From NCBI GenBank assembly GCA_024226255.1, contig JAAELU010000292.1, positions 1 to 36,638 on the forward strand: a stretch of DNA of 36,638 bases, given 5' to 3'. The notes below the pieces were generated by a model. That model made no database searches. It was not told the DNA's origin and saw only the letters and a program-made list of their open reading frames with translations. This document shows positions 9,417 through 18,714 of this stretch, one piece after another. Positions within the stretch are counted from its first letter, which is position 1. Each line of letters starts with the position of its first letter. The position numbers and the translations under genes are program-made. This DNA comes from a bacterium. GTDB taxonomy: Bacteria; Actinomycetota; Acidimicrobiia; Spongiisociales; UBA5794.

Positions 9417-11260
9417 GAATCGCTCCCATCGGCGTCGTCATCCTCGACGATCTCGGCCTCGACGACATCGTCGTCGTCGCCGCCGCTGTCATCATCGCCA
9501 GGGGCTCCTTCGGCCTGCTCGGCTTGGCTGGCCTCGTAGATCCGCTGGCCCAATATCTGACTCGCCGTCATGAGTTCGGTCGTCGCTGTTGTCAGCGAAT
9601 CGGTTGCGGCGTCCTCGGCCACGAGCTTGCGTAGATCGGCGACTTTGGTTTCGAGGTCGGCCTTCTCCTCGTCGCTCAGCTTGTCGCCGTGCTCAGAGAG
9701 CTGTTGATCGATTGTGTATGCGGCGTGATCGGCCTGGTTGCGAGCGTCCACGTGAGCCCGCCGCTCGGCGTCCTCATTGGCGTGGGCCTCGGCGTCGTCG
9801 ACCATCGTTTGGATCTCGTCCTTGTCGAGAGCAGTCCCACCGGTGATAGTCACCTGTTGGGTGGCTCCGGTGCCAAGGTCCTTCGCCGATACGGAGACGA
9901 TGCCGTTGGCGTCGATGTCGAAGGTCACCTCGACCTGGGGCACGCCACGCCGGGCCGGGGCGATCCCCTGCAACTTGAAGCGTCCCAGCGACTTGTTGTC
10001 AGAAGCCATGGCGCGTTCGCCCTGGAGCACGTGAATCTCGACTTCTGGCTGGTTGTCAGCTGCGGTGGTGAAGATCTCACTGCGCCGGGTGGGAATAGTG
10101 GTGTTGCGCTCGATCATCTTGGTCATGACCGAACCTTCGGTCTCGACACCCAAGGTCAGCGGGGTGACGTCGAGTAACAGGATCCCCGACACATCACCAG
10201 TGAGAACTCCCGCCTGGATGGCAGCTCCGAGAGCTACCACCTCGTCGGGGTTGACGCCCTGGTGAGGGTCTTTTCCGGCCAATTCCTTGACCAGGTCCAG
10301 CACAGCCGGCATCCGAGTTGAACCGCCAACCAGGATTATCTGCTCGATGTCGCCAACAGACAGGCCGGCGTCCTTGACGGCCTGCTGAAATGGCTTGCGC
10401 GTACGCTCCACAAGGTCCTTTGTCATCCGCTGAAACTCGAGGCGACTCAACGTCTTCAACAGGTGGATGGGACCCTCGTTGGTTGCTGTGATGAAGGGGA
10501 GGTTGATCTCGGTCTCGTTGACCGACGACAGCTCGATCTTGGCCTTCTCGGCAGCCTCCTTGAGGCGGGTCAGCGCCATGGGGTCGCCGCTCAGGTCGAC
10601 GCCGGATTCGTTCTTGAACTCAGTCACGAGCCATTCAATGATTCGCTCGTCCCAATCGTCACCGCCAAGCTGGGTATCTCCAGAAGTCGCCTTGACTTCG
10701 AAGACACCCTCGCCGATTTCGAGCACAGAGACGTCGAACGTTCCGCCTCCGAGGTCGAAGACGAGGATGGTTTGATCGCCGCCCTTGTCGAGGCCGTACG
10801 CCAGGGAAGCCGCGGTGGGCTCGTTGACGATGCGCAGCACCTCGAGCCCCGCAATCTGGCCGGCTTCCTTGGTGGCTTGACGCTGGGCATCGCCGAAGTA
10901 GGCCGGTACTGTGATGACAGCCTGATCGACGGTCTCTCCGAGATAGGCCTCGGCATCACGCTTGAGTTTCATCAGGATTCGGGCCGAGATTTCTTGAGAC
11001 GTGTACTTCTTGCCGTCGACCTCGCTGCCCCAGTCGGTGCCCATATGGCGCTTGACGGAACGGATAGTGCGTTCCGGGTTGGTGATCGCCTGGCGCTTTG
11101 CCTGGTCACCCACGAGGACCTCGCCACTCTTGGCGAATGCGACAACCGAAGGGGTAGTGCGTTGCCCTTCAGCGTTGGCAATGACGCGAGGGTCGTTGCC
11201 CTCCAATGTGGCGACAACCGAGTTGGTTGTGCCCAGATCGATACCTACGGCGCGTCCCAT
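9413..11260 (-). CDS. dnaK: Chaperone DnaK (Hsp70)
   Basis: [21 protein letters not shown]..., [19 protein letters not shown], acidic C-terminus. Confidence 0.98.
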   Translation of the reverse strand: MGRAVGIDLGTTNSVVATLEGNDPRVIANAEGQRTTPSVVAFAKSGEVLVGDQAKRQAITNPERTIRSVKRHMGTDWGSEVDGKKYTSQEISARILMKLKRDAEAYLGETVDQAVITVPAYFGDAQRQATKEAGQIAGLEVLRIVNEPTAASLAYGLDKGGDQTILVFDLGGGTFDVSVLEIGEGVFEVKATSGDTQLGGDDWDERIIEWLVTEFKNESGVDLSGDPMALTRLKEAAEKAKIELSSVNETEINLPFITATNEGPIHLLKTLSRLEFQRMTKDLVERTRKPFQQAVKDAGLSVGDIEQIILVGGSTRMPAVLDLVKELAGKDPHQGVNPDEVVALGAAIQAGVLTGDVSGILLLDVTPLTLGVETEGSVMTKMIERNTTIPTRRSEIFTTAADNQPEVEIHVLQGERAMASDNKSLGRFKLQGIAPARRGVPQVEVTFDIDANGIVSVSAKDLGTGATQQVTITGGTALDKDEIQTMVDDAEAHANEDAERRAHVDARNQADHAAYTIDQQLSEHGDKLSDEEKADLETKVADLRKLVAEDAATDSLTTATTELMTASQILGQRIYEASQAEQAEGAPGDDDSGGDDDDVVEAEIVEDDDADGSDS

Positions 11261-11353
11261 GAGGCTCCTTTGTCTAATCCGAGAGTGTTGGTTCGTTTCA
11301 GCCCCGCCGCGGCAGCGCCGAGGAAACGTTCTAAGTGTTTACAGAGTTTATAA

Positions 11354-11374
11354 CCTGAGTGCCCCATTGTCATA
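11354..11374 (+). promoter_or_regulatory. Degenerate HAIR-like (HspR) site upstream of dnaK
   Basis: CCTGAGT-N7-TGTCATA; left arm 6/7 to CTTGAGT. Confidence 0.35.
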
Positions 11375-11763
11375 TTCCGGCTTTGTTGTATCCCGGGGAA
11401 CTTTTTGGCCGGTGTCGGGGTCATATCGCAGGCAACACAAACGCACGTTTATTACAGAGGCACCCAAGGAGCCCCCGTTGAGCAGCATCTATCAAGATCA
11501 CACGGCCCTAGATCGGGTGCATCTCAGCGCCCGCTTCGGGGTCAACAGTGCCGTCTCCGGTCTCAGCCGGCCAACTTATTTGCCGCCGAAGATCGTGGAT
11601 GTGACCATGGCGCAGCGGGCTGCAATCTGTCGTGACGCCAATTGTGCGACTTCCAAGACTCTGTCCGATTCGCCGTCCTAGCGGATTTTCCGGTTGCCTA
11701 TCAGCTTGCGGTCTCGCTCCGATTGCCGGAAGTACACGGCACGGCTCCGGACATAGTTAACTG

Positions 11764-13239
11764 TTGGCCGATGACGACGGCCATGAGCCGATTGCCGAGG
11801 AGGGGACTCCCGATTTGAACGATGAATCACGTCACAGGCGCCCTCTGCCGCGCTCGGTGTGGATTCTGGGATTTCTCTGGTTGGCTGCGACTGCCGGCGC
11901 AGTCCTATGGGGAATCTCCCACGAAGAGGACGACCTTACGGACCGGGCGGCGCAAGCCCTCGACGGGCAATCGGTCAGTGTTGACTTCGTTGGTCGCGAT
12001 GCCCACATATCCGGTCTGGTGTCAACAGCAGCCGACCTCGACCGAGCCGTCGCCACTGCGCGGCAGGTGTGGGGGGTGCGCCGCGTCGAAAGTGACGGCG
12101 TCAGCATTGCTGCCGGTGACGCATCGCAGGTGCCAACCGAAATGTCCCCACCTTTCGTGGCGATCTCGATAGAGGAAGGCAACGTCGTCATGTCGGGCAC
12201 GGTGCCGGATCCCGCTACAGCGGACGCCATCATCCGAGCGGCGCGAGCGCGCTGGGGCGGCGACAATGTTGCTGACCAGTTGATAGTCGGATCCAATACC
12301 AGCGGTGCAGCTTGGCTGGCCGGAATCACCCGGGCCATAGACGGACTGGATGCTCTCGAATCCGCCCAGATCGAGGTCGACGCCGGCGGCGTCTCGATCC
12401 GAGGTGATGTGGCCTCCGAGGACATCCGGCGCGGTATCGAGGAGTCGCTCACCAGCGCCTTTGGAGCGGACATCGCCATTGACAATCAGCTGCTGGTCGC
12501 CGATCTGGCCGATCCCAGCTTCGAGGCTGAACTGATCGATGGTGGCATCGTCCTGCGCGGCCTGCTCCCCGACCGGGAAACCGTCGATGCCATCGTCGCC
12601 GGAGCGGTTGGGGTCTATGGATCCTCACAGGTCACCGACCAGATGATTGTCGGCCCCGCCACAGCTTCCCCTGGCTACTTGACAACGCTCCCCAGCGTCT
12701 TCGGGGCGATCGATGGCCTCAATCCGTGGCGCTTGAGTCTGGTAGCCGGAAAAGCGACGATTACCGGTCTCGCAGTCAGCGATAGCGCCATTGCCGGCAC
12801 GGTCGATCGGTTGACATCTGCGCTGGGCACAGGCGGCCTGTCGCTCGAGAGCGAGCTCGAAGTCGACCCGAGCGCGGTGGCCGCGGTCCTCACCGAACTC
12901 CTCCAGGGAACCGCCACGTTTGAGGTCGCCAGTGCCCGGTTGTCTGCAGAAGCGATGGTGCTGCTCGATTCGGCGATCGAAATACTTCAGGACAACCCGA
13001 CGACGGTGTTGACGGTCGAAGGTCACACCGATGACGTGGGCACAGAGGAGGACAATCGTCTATTGAGCGAGGCCCGGGCGCAGGCGGTGGTCGACTACCT
13101 CGTGGCAGGGGGAGTTGCTGAGGAACGACTCGCTGCCGTTGGATTCGGCGAGTCGCAGCCGATTGCGGACAACGGAACCGCCGACGGTAGGTCCGAGAAC
13201 AGACGGATTCAGTTTGTGGTCGAACAAGGAGACAGTTGA
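11764..13239 (+). CDS. BON-like repeat / OmpA-family peptidoglycan-binding envelope protein
   Basis: 491 aa; one TM near N-terminus, duplicated BON-like modules, OmpA C-terminal motif 'VEGHTDDVGTEEDNRLLSEARAQAVVDYLVAGGV..RLAAVGFGESQPIADN..'. TTG start. Confidence 0.85.
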   Translation: MADDDGHEPIAEEGTPDLNDESRHRRPLPRSVWILGFLWLAATAGAVLWGISHEEDDLTDRAAQALDGQSVSVDFVGRDAHISGLVSTAADLDRAVATARQVWGVRRVESDGVSIAAGDASQVPTEMSPPFVAISIEEGNVVMSGTVPDPATADAIIRAARARWGGDNVADQLIVGSNTSGAAWLAGITRAIDGLDALESAQIEVDAGGVSIRGDVASEDIRRGIEESLTSAFGADIAIDNQLLVADLADPSFEAELIDGGIVLRGLLPDRETVDAIVAGAVGVYGSSQVTDQMIVGPATASPGYLTTLPSVFGAIDGLNPWRLSLVAGKATITGLAVSDSAIAGTVDRLTSALGTGGLSLESELEVDPSAVAAVLTELLQGTATFEVASARLSAEAMVLLDSAIEILQDNPTTVLTVEGHTDDVGTEEDNRLLSEARAQAVVDYLVAGGVAEERLAAVGFGESQPIADNGTADGRSENRRIQFVVEQGDS

Positions 13240-14099
13240 TGCGAGGCACCGAATACGCCATTGCAGAGATCATCTGGTGGATGCTCGCCGCCGCGGTGAT
13301 CGGCGCCGTTATCGGCTGGATGCTGCGGTACTGGTACGGGGGAGGACGATCCCGCAAGGAGGCCGAGGCGAAGATCGAGGCCCAGAAGGGCCGCTACTCG
13401 GAAATCTCCGAAGAGTTGGGCAAGTGGAAAGTCAAGGGTGAGAAGCTCGTCAACAACCTCGATGAGAAGACCAGCGAGTTGGCGACGATGGCCGAGAGCC
13501 GCGGTGAACTCGAGACTTCCCTGGCAACGGCAACCAACGAGTTGGCGGCGTTGCAGGCCACCCATGCTGCATGTGGAGTAACGGCCGAGGGCCACGCCGG
13601 TGAAATCGCCGCGTTGGAGTCGAGGATCGCCGAGCTGTCCGCCTCCAATCGCGAGTTGCAGGATCAAGTAGCGGCTTCCGTCGCGGCCCACGCTGTGGGG
13701 AGCGATCTCGAATCCTTGGCTGCTGCCGAAGAGGAGGACGCCGACGCATCCGGGCAAATGGCAATGGAGACCGAAACCGCCGTCATGGCAGTTGCCACAC
13801 CACCACTTACCCGCTTCGGGACTGCGGGGGCCGACCACACGGACGATCTGAAGGTCATCAACGGAATCGGGCCCAAGCTCGAGGGTGTCCTCAACGGCTA
13901 TGGCATTGAGTCGTGGGAACAGTTGGCGGAGCTGAGCGAGGACGAGATCACAGCCGTTGACGAAGCTCTCGAAGAGTTCCCGGGGCGTATCCAGCGCGAC
14001 GAATGGGTGCAGCAGGCGACCGACCTCATCAGGCGTTTCCCTGAAAAGGTGGATCGACCCGACAGGAAGGCATTCCTCAACGAGTCTCCGTCCCAATAG
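13239..14099 (+). CDS. Membrane-anchored coiled-coil protein with C-terminal helix-hairpin-helix domain
   Basis: ATG overlaps preceding stop (TGATG); N-terminal TM, coiled coil, 'DDLKVINGIGPKLEGVLNGYGIESWEQLAELSEDEI' HhH motif. Confidence 0.8.
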   Translation: MRGTEYAIAEIIWWMLAAAVIGAVIGWMLRYWYGGGRSRKEAEAKIEAQKGRYSEISEELGKWKVKGEKLVNNLDEKTSELATMAESRGELETSLATATNELAALQATHAACGVTAEGHAGEIAALESRIAELSASNRELQDQVAASVAAHAVGSDLESLAAAEEEDADASGQMAMETETAVMAVATPPLTRFGTAGADHTDDLKVINGIGPKLEGVLNGYGIESWEQLAELSEDEITAVDEALEEFPGRIQRDEWVQQATDLIRRFPEKVDRPDRKAFLNESPSQ

Positions 14100-14235
14100 A
14101 GCTCGTCAGCCCTCGGAATAAGCCGGCAGCAGCTCCACGAACCGAGCGTCCCCGTCGCCGACGGCTGGCCGGTGACGACGTCCGTCAACTGATCAAGGTG
14201 AGCGTGCCATCGGGCTCCGCTTCTATCGTGGGAGC

Positions 14236-14667
14236 GTGAATCTCTTGCCGACTCTTGACGATCCGCGATTGTTACCGCTACTACTACCGATCTACGTTGC
14301 CCGGTCCGACGGCGAGTTGAGTGACGCCGATTCGGAGCACCTACACGATCGGCCGTGGCACCTCGAGTTGCTCGAGTGGAGGGCGGCCCACCAGGTTGCG
14401 GCGCCGGCGGCACGGATCAAGAAGCGTGCAAACGAGAATCCAGCGCAACGTGGAGTTCTCAATCTGATGTGCGACCTTCACGTTCTCACCAGGATCGAGC
14501 ACGACCGCGGCCAGCTCCTCGAACACGGGCAAAATGCGGCTGCGACCTCGAAAGCCGTCCGTAGGCCGGCGATCGAGCTGTCGGCCGAATCCCGAGCCCA
14601 TGCCCGAGACCTCGTTGACACCTTCTTGATTCCCGACGCCGCGCTGGCTGCTCCGATTGCACGATGA
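14236..14667 (+). CDS. Hypothetical protein
   Basis: 143 aa, GTG start, overlaps clpS start by 4 nt, suggesting translational coupling. Confidence 0.55.
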   Translation: MNLLPTLDDPRLLPLLLPIYVARSDGELSDADSEHLHDRPWHLELLEWRAAHQVAAPAARIKKRANENPAQRGVLNLMCDLHVLTRIEHDRGQLLEHGQNAAATSKAVRRPAIELSAESRAHARDLVDTFLIPDAALAAPIAR

Positions 14668-14960
14668 CGGCGGCAACTCTGGCTCCTGAACGGATTATCA
14701 CCGAGGATGAGTCGGAACTCCTGGACGTGGCGCGTCCGTGGAACGTCGTGGTCTGGGACGACCCAATCAATCTCATGTCATACGTCACCTTCGTCTTCAG
14801 GAAAGTGTTCGGCTACAGCAAGGCGAAGGCAACACGCCTGATGCTTCAGGTCCACAACGAGGGGCGGTGCATCGTTTCAAGTGGCCCCTTGGAGCGGGCA
14901 GAAATGGAAGTGGCTGCGATGCACCACCATGGGCTTTGGGCAACCTTGGAGCAGCCATGA
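14664..14960 (+). CDS. clpS: ATP-dependent Clp protease adaptor ClpS
   Basis: 98 aa; [58 protein letters not shown]. Confidence 0.93.
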   Translation: MTAATLAPERIITEDESELLDVARPWNVVVWDDPINLMSYVTFVFRKVFGYSKAKATRLMLQVHNEGRCIVSSGPLERAEMEVAAMHHHGLWATLEQP

Positions 14961-15427
14961 GGAAGTTCGTGTGGCACGATGGTGTCATCACGGCTCGCCT
15001 CGACGAGTTCGATCTCGCGCTCTTGTCGGCCGTTCCGCCGCTGATTACCGGAGTTGGCGACGTTGGCGTCGACCCGGCGGCGAGCCGCCTGGAACCGGCG
15101 GTGCACAGAGAGGACGCGGAGCGTTCCGCCGAGTTCCTTCGTCTTTCCTCGAGCCTGATCGACGAGGGTCGGGCGGCGGATCTGGCGGTCTTCGAAGAGA
15201 GCCTGCAAAGAGCTGCCGATGACGACTCGCTAACTGCGGCGGAAGCGGAGTCGTGGATTCGTGTTCTCTCGTCGGCCCGGCTCATTCTCGGGGCCCGGCT
15301 CGGAATCGCCGACAACGACTGGGAGGACGGAGAAGCCGTTGATAGACATGACCCGCGGGCGCTCGCTCTGTATGTGCTAGGAATGCTGCAAGAGGATCTC
15401 GTGAGTGCCTTGTCCACCATCTTCTAG
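14957..15427 (+). CDS. DUF2017 family protein
   Basis: [23 protein letters not shown]...; ATG overlaps the clpS stop (ATGA); expected actinobacterial neighbour of clpS. Confidence 0.75.
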   Translation: MRKFVWHDGVITARLDEFDLALLSAVPPLITGVGDVGVDPAASRLEPAVHREDAERSAEFLRLSSSLIDEGRAADLAVFEESLQRAADDDSLTAAEAESWIRVLSSARLILGARLGIADNDWEDGEAVDRHDPRALALYVLGMLQEDLVSALSTIF

Positions 15428-15564
15428 GGAAACCTGGTCGCGTCGGCGAACCTGATTGCCATTTGAGCCGTGTTTGATCCAGGGTCCAACGGCCCTGCAA
15501 TGTCGTGACTCCCGGCGCGAGAGTATTGGCGTACGTTGTCAGCCAAGACATAGGAGGAGGCCGT

Positions 15565-15978
15565 ATGCAGATCAGATCCTTGGTAGGCGGCACGGCTCAG
15601 CTGTGCGGTATGACCACGAGTCTCACGGATGCCGCCCGCTCGATGATCGAAGAAGCGACCGGTTCACTCGGGGTCATCGAGGGTGGCCACCTGGCGGGCA
15701 TCGTGACCGAACGTGACGTGTTGCGAGCAGCCTCCAGGGGAGCCGACCTCGGCACCGAGGCAGTTGCGGACTGGATGACGCCTGATCCCGACACGGTGGG
15801 ACCGGACATCGCCGTCGACGAAGTAGCCCAGTGGATGTTGGCCGCCGGCTACCGGCACCTGCCGGTCATGCAGGAGGGCGAGCTTCTGGGTATCGCATCG
15901 ATCAAGGACGTTCTCTGGGCGCTCCACAGCGAAGCCAACGACCCCAAGGTCGTCGAGCATCTGCCGACCAATTCATAG
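15565..15978 (+). CDS. CBS-domain protein
   Basis: Strong RBS taggaggagg before ATG at 15565; two CBS units (GVIEGGHLAGIVTERDVLRA, HLPVMQEGELLGIASIKDVLWA). Confidence 0.88.
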   Translation: MQIRSLVGGTAQLCGMTTSLTDAARSMIEEATGSLGVIEGGHLAGIVTERDVLRAASRGADLGTEAVADWMTPDPDTVGPDIAVDEVAQWMLAAGYRHLPVMQEGELLGIASIKDVLWALHSEANDPKVVEHLPTNS

Positions 15979-15987
15979 CGGCGACTC

Positions 15988-18714
15988 TCAAACGTTGTAA
16001 GCATCCGGAGTCGGCTTGACCGGACGGTGCAGCCACAGGGGGCGACGCAGGTTTCCTGGTCCGGGTCCTGGTCGCGCCTTGTCCATCCACTCCCGATAGA
16101 TCTCCATGGACTTGTTGGTATCGACCGAGATATCGCCGTAGCGGTCGCCGGGCTCGGCCGCCGTCAGCCGTACTCGCTGGTGCCAACAATGCATGCCCGA
16201 CACCGGGTCGGGGTGTACCGGGAAAGTGAGGTTCTGATTCACGCCGGCGTCCTGCCACCAGATGCGCTCACTGTCGGGATCTGACGACTCGAAGGGCCTG
16301 ATGCCCTCCTTCTGGCGCAGCATCCAGCCGCTGTCTGTCTTCTGAAGATCGACCAGGGCGGAACTCCACCGCTCGTTGCCGATGGCGTCGTTGAGGCGCC
16401 ACCGTCCGAGATGGTGCGATGCGGCGACAACACCCGGCCGAATCCCCTCGGTGCGCCAAGCTCGCATGACGAAGTACCCAATGTCGGTTGTGATGCGAAC
16501 CATCTGGCCGGTCTCGAAGTCGAACGCGTCGGCATCTCGAGGGTTGACCCACAGCGGATGACCATGGGAGATCTCATAGAGGTACTTGGCGTTGCCCGAT
16601 CGGGTATGGATCAGCGTGGGCAGCCGGAAGGTCGGCAGCAGGATACGCTGGTTGCCTTTCAGGTCGAGGTCCCGCCAGTAGACGTGGGTCTTCATGTATT
16701 CCGGGATGGCGACGTCGTCCCAGCCCCAGTCGTTGAGCGTTGAGGAGTACCACTCGAGCTTCTTCGAAGGGGTCGGCCAGCCGATCCTCTCCGTTCCGTC
16801 GACGACCACGCCGGCACCCGGCTCCGACGGCCGTTCGTGGACCTGGTAGATCTCGCGCTCGACTTCAACGGCGCCGTACTTGCGCATGAACTCGAGGGGG
16901 GTGAGTCCCTGGGCCGCCGCCTTGTCGGGCAGTCCGGGCACCGAGTTCTCGAACATCCAGCCGTAGTACTCATCTACGGAAACTGGTCGACTGGGATCGT
17001 CCGGGGATTCGAACCATTTCCTGATGCCGAGTGAACCGTCGGGATCGACGCGCCACGACAGGTCGATCCAGAACTCGGTTTCTTCCCACACCTCGCCGGG
17101 GTTGGCTTCGTGGGTGCGGTCATATGTCTTGCCGTCCCGTTCTCCGGCGACACGCAGTACGGGCTGGCGGAAGCCGAGCCAACTGCCGGCGTGGGTCGCG
17201 TAGGAGTGGGTGTCGTGACGCTCCGATGACACGCCCATCGGGAGGATGTAGTCGGCGAACCAGGCACTCTCCGACCAGGTTGGGGTCAGTGCTACGTGCA
17301 GACCGATCTTCGTCTCGTCGGTGAGCACATCGAGCCAGGTGAACCCGTCGGGATTGGTCCACATGGGGTTGTAGACCCGGGTGAAGTAGACGTCGAGTTT
17401 GCCGCGGCCCTCTTTGAGGAAGTGGGGGAGCAGGATCGACATCTCGTGATGGGCGATCGGGTATTCGGGGGGCCACAACATTTCGTTCCAGCGGCTGTGC
17501 GGCGGCGGCATATTCCAGTGTTTCGGCTTGAACTTGTCCCAGGTGTTGGGCGACACGCCGCCGGGCGTGCCCACCGATCCGGTGAGGACCTGCAGGAACC
17601 ACAGCCCTCGGGCGACCTGCCAGCCGCCCTCGTTGCCCGATCCGGCCGACCGCCAGTTGTGCGAGGCGAAGCGGTTGCCGGCTTCGGCGATGCCGCGGGC
17701 CACCTTCTCGAGCCGGTCGAGCGGGACTCCGCACTCGTCGGCGGCGAATTCGAGTGTGTACTTGGCATAGGTCTCTTTGAGGTGCTCGATGAACCGGTCG
17801 ACGGTGCGCTCTGTCTCGGGGGTCCGCGCCTCGAGGGCCTCCTCCCAATTCACCCATTTGCGGATGAATTCGCGGTCGACGGCGTCGTTCTGGAGGAGGT
17901 AGTTGGCGAAGGCGAGGAGCATGGCCGGCTCGGTGCCGGGCCACGGTGACAGCCAGACGTCGGACATCGACGCCGTGTTCGACAGCCGGGTGTCGATGGT
18001 GGCCAGCTGGGCGCCCTTCTGTTTGGCTTCCATGATGCGCTGGGCGTGAGGGTTGAAGTAGTGGCCGGTTTCGAGGTGGGCCGAGATCAGCAGGATGAAC
18101 TTGGAGTTGGCGAAGTCGGCTGATGGCCGGTCGTGACCCATCCATGTGGCGTAACCGACCCGAGCCGAGCTGGAGCAGATGTTGGTGTGGCTGTTGTGCC
18201 CGTCGACGCCCCACGCTTTGAGGGTGCGGTCCATGAACCCGTCTTCTCCCGGCCGACCGACGTGATACATGATCTCGTCGTGGCGGTCTTCCTTGATGGC
18301 CTTGCGCATCCGCCGGGCGATCTCTTCGAGGGCGGTCTCCCAAGTGACCCGCTCCCATTGCCCTGAGCCGCGCTCGCCGACCCGCCGCATCGGATAGAGG
18401 ATCCGTTCCGGGTCGTACATCTGGTTGAGGGTGGCCGGACCCTTGGCACAGTTACGGCCCCGGGAGCCTGGATGGGCCGGGTTACCTTCGAAGCGGCGCA
18501 CTTCGCCGGTGTCTTTGTCGACATAGGCCAGCAGCCCGCACGCTGACTCGCAGTTGAAGCACGTCGTGGGTACGAGGCGGTAGGAGTTCTTCTGCTTGGT
18601 CGGCCAAGCTTTGGCGTCGTACTCCTGCCAGTCATCCCACATCTCGGGCGGGGGGAAGTTGGTCAGCTCGCTGCCCGGCAGCAGTCGGTCAAGATCGTGT
18701 TCGGTATCGGTCAT
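15988..18714 (-). CDS. soeA: Molybdopterin oxidoreductase catalytic subunit, SoeA-like (sulfite dehydrogenase/quinone type)
   Basis: Start MTDTEHDLDRLL at 18714 overlaps upstream stop (ATGA). N-terminal CFNCESACG...NCAKG FeS motif; DMSO-reductase-family motifs (IDTRLSNTASMSDVWLSPWPGTEPAMLLA, DYILPMG). No Tat signal at the assigned N-terminus. The specific Soe assignment is contextual. Confidence 0.8.
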   Translation of the reverse strand: MTDTEHDLDRLLPGSELTNFPPPEMWDDWQEYDAKAWPTKQKNSYRLVPTTCFNCESACGLLAYVDKDTGEVRRFEGNPAHPGSRGRNCAKGPATLNQMYDPERILYPMRRVGERGSGQWERVTWETALEEIARRMRKAIKEDRHDEIMYHVGRPGEDGFMDRTLKAWGVDGHNSHTNICSSSARVGYATWMGHDRPSADFANSKFILLISAHLETGHYFNPHAQRIMEAKQKGAQLATIDTRLSNTASMSDVWLSPWPGTEPAMLLAFANYLLQNDAVDREFIRKWVNWEEALEARTPETERTVDRFIEHLKETYAKYTLEFAADECGVPLDRLEKVARGIAEAGNRFASHNWRSAGSGNEGGWQVARGLWFLQVLTGSVGTPGGVSPNTWDKFKPKHWNMPPPHSRWNEMLWPPEYPIAHHEMSILLPHFLKEGRGKLDVYFTRVYNPMWTNPDGFTWLDVLTDETKIGLHVALTPTWSESAWFADYILPMGVSSERHDTHSYATHAGSWLGFRQPVLRVAGERDGKTYDRTHEANPGEVWEETEFWIDLSWRVDPDGSLGIRKWFESPDDPSRPVSVDEYYGWMFENSVPGLPDKAAAQGLTPLEFMRKYGAVEVEREIYQVHERPSEPGAGVVVDGTERIGWPTPSKKLEWYSSTLNDWGWDDVAIPEYMKTHVYWRDLDLKGNQRILLPTFRLPTLIHTRSGNAKYLYEISHGHPLWVNPRDADAFDFETGQMVRITTDIGYFVMRAWRTEGIRPGVVAASHHLGRWRLNDAIGNERWSSALVDLQKTDSGWMLRQKEGIRPFESSDPDSERIWWQDAGVNQNLTFPVHPDPVSGMHCWHQRVRLTAAEPGDRYGDISVDTNKSMEIYREWMDKARPGPGPGNLRRPLWLHRPVKPTPDAYNV

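Noticed and set aside
10463-11353. 296-aa plus-strand ORF antisense to dnaK
   Set aside because: Codon-position shadow of a high-GC gene; long ORFs antisense to dnaK are a classic annotation artefact. No motif recognised.
11001-11681. 226-aa plus-strand ORF running from dnaK antisense into the intergenic region
   Set aside because: Mostly antisense to dnaK, no domain signature, no RBS recognised.
13209-14096. 295-aa ORF antisense to the HhH membrane protein gene
   Set aside because: Fully antisense to a well-supported, translationally coupled CDS; no recognisable domain.
17120-18358. 412-aa minus-strand ORF inside the SoeA-like gene in another frame
   Set aside because: Arg/Pro/His-rich low-complexity translation typical of an out-of-frame GC-rich shadow.
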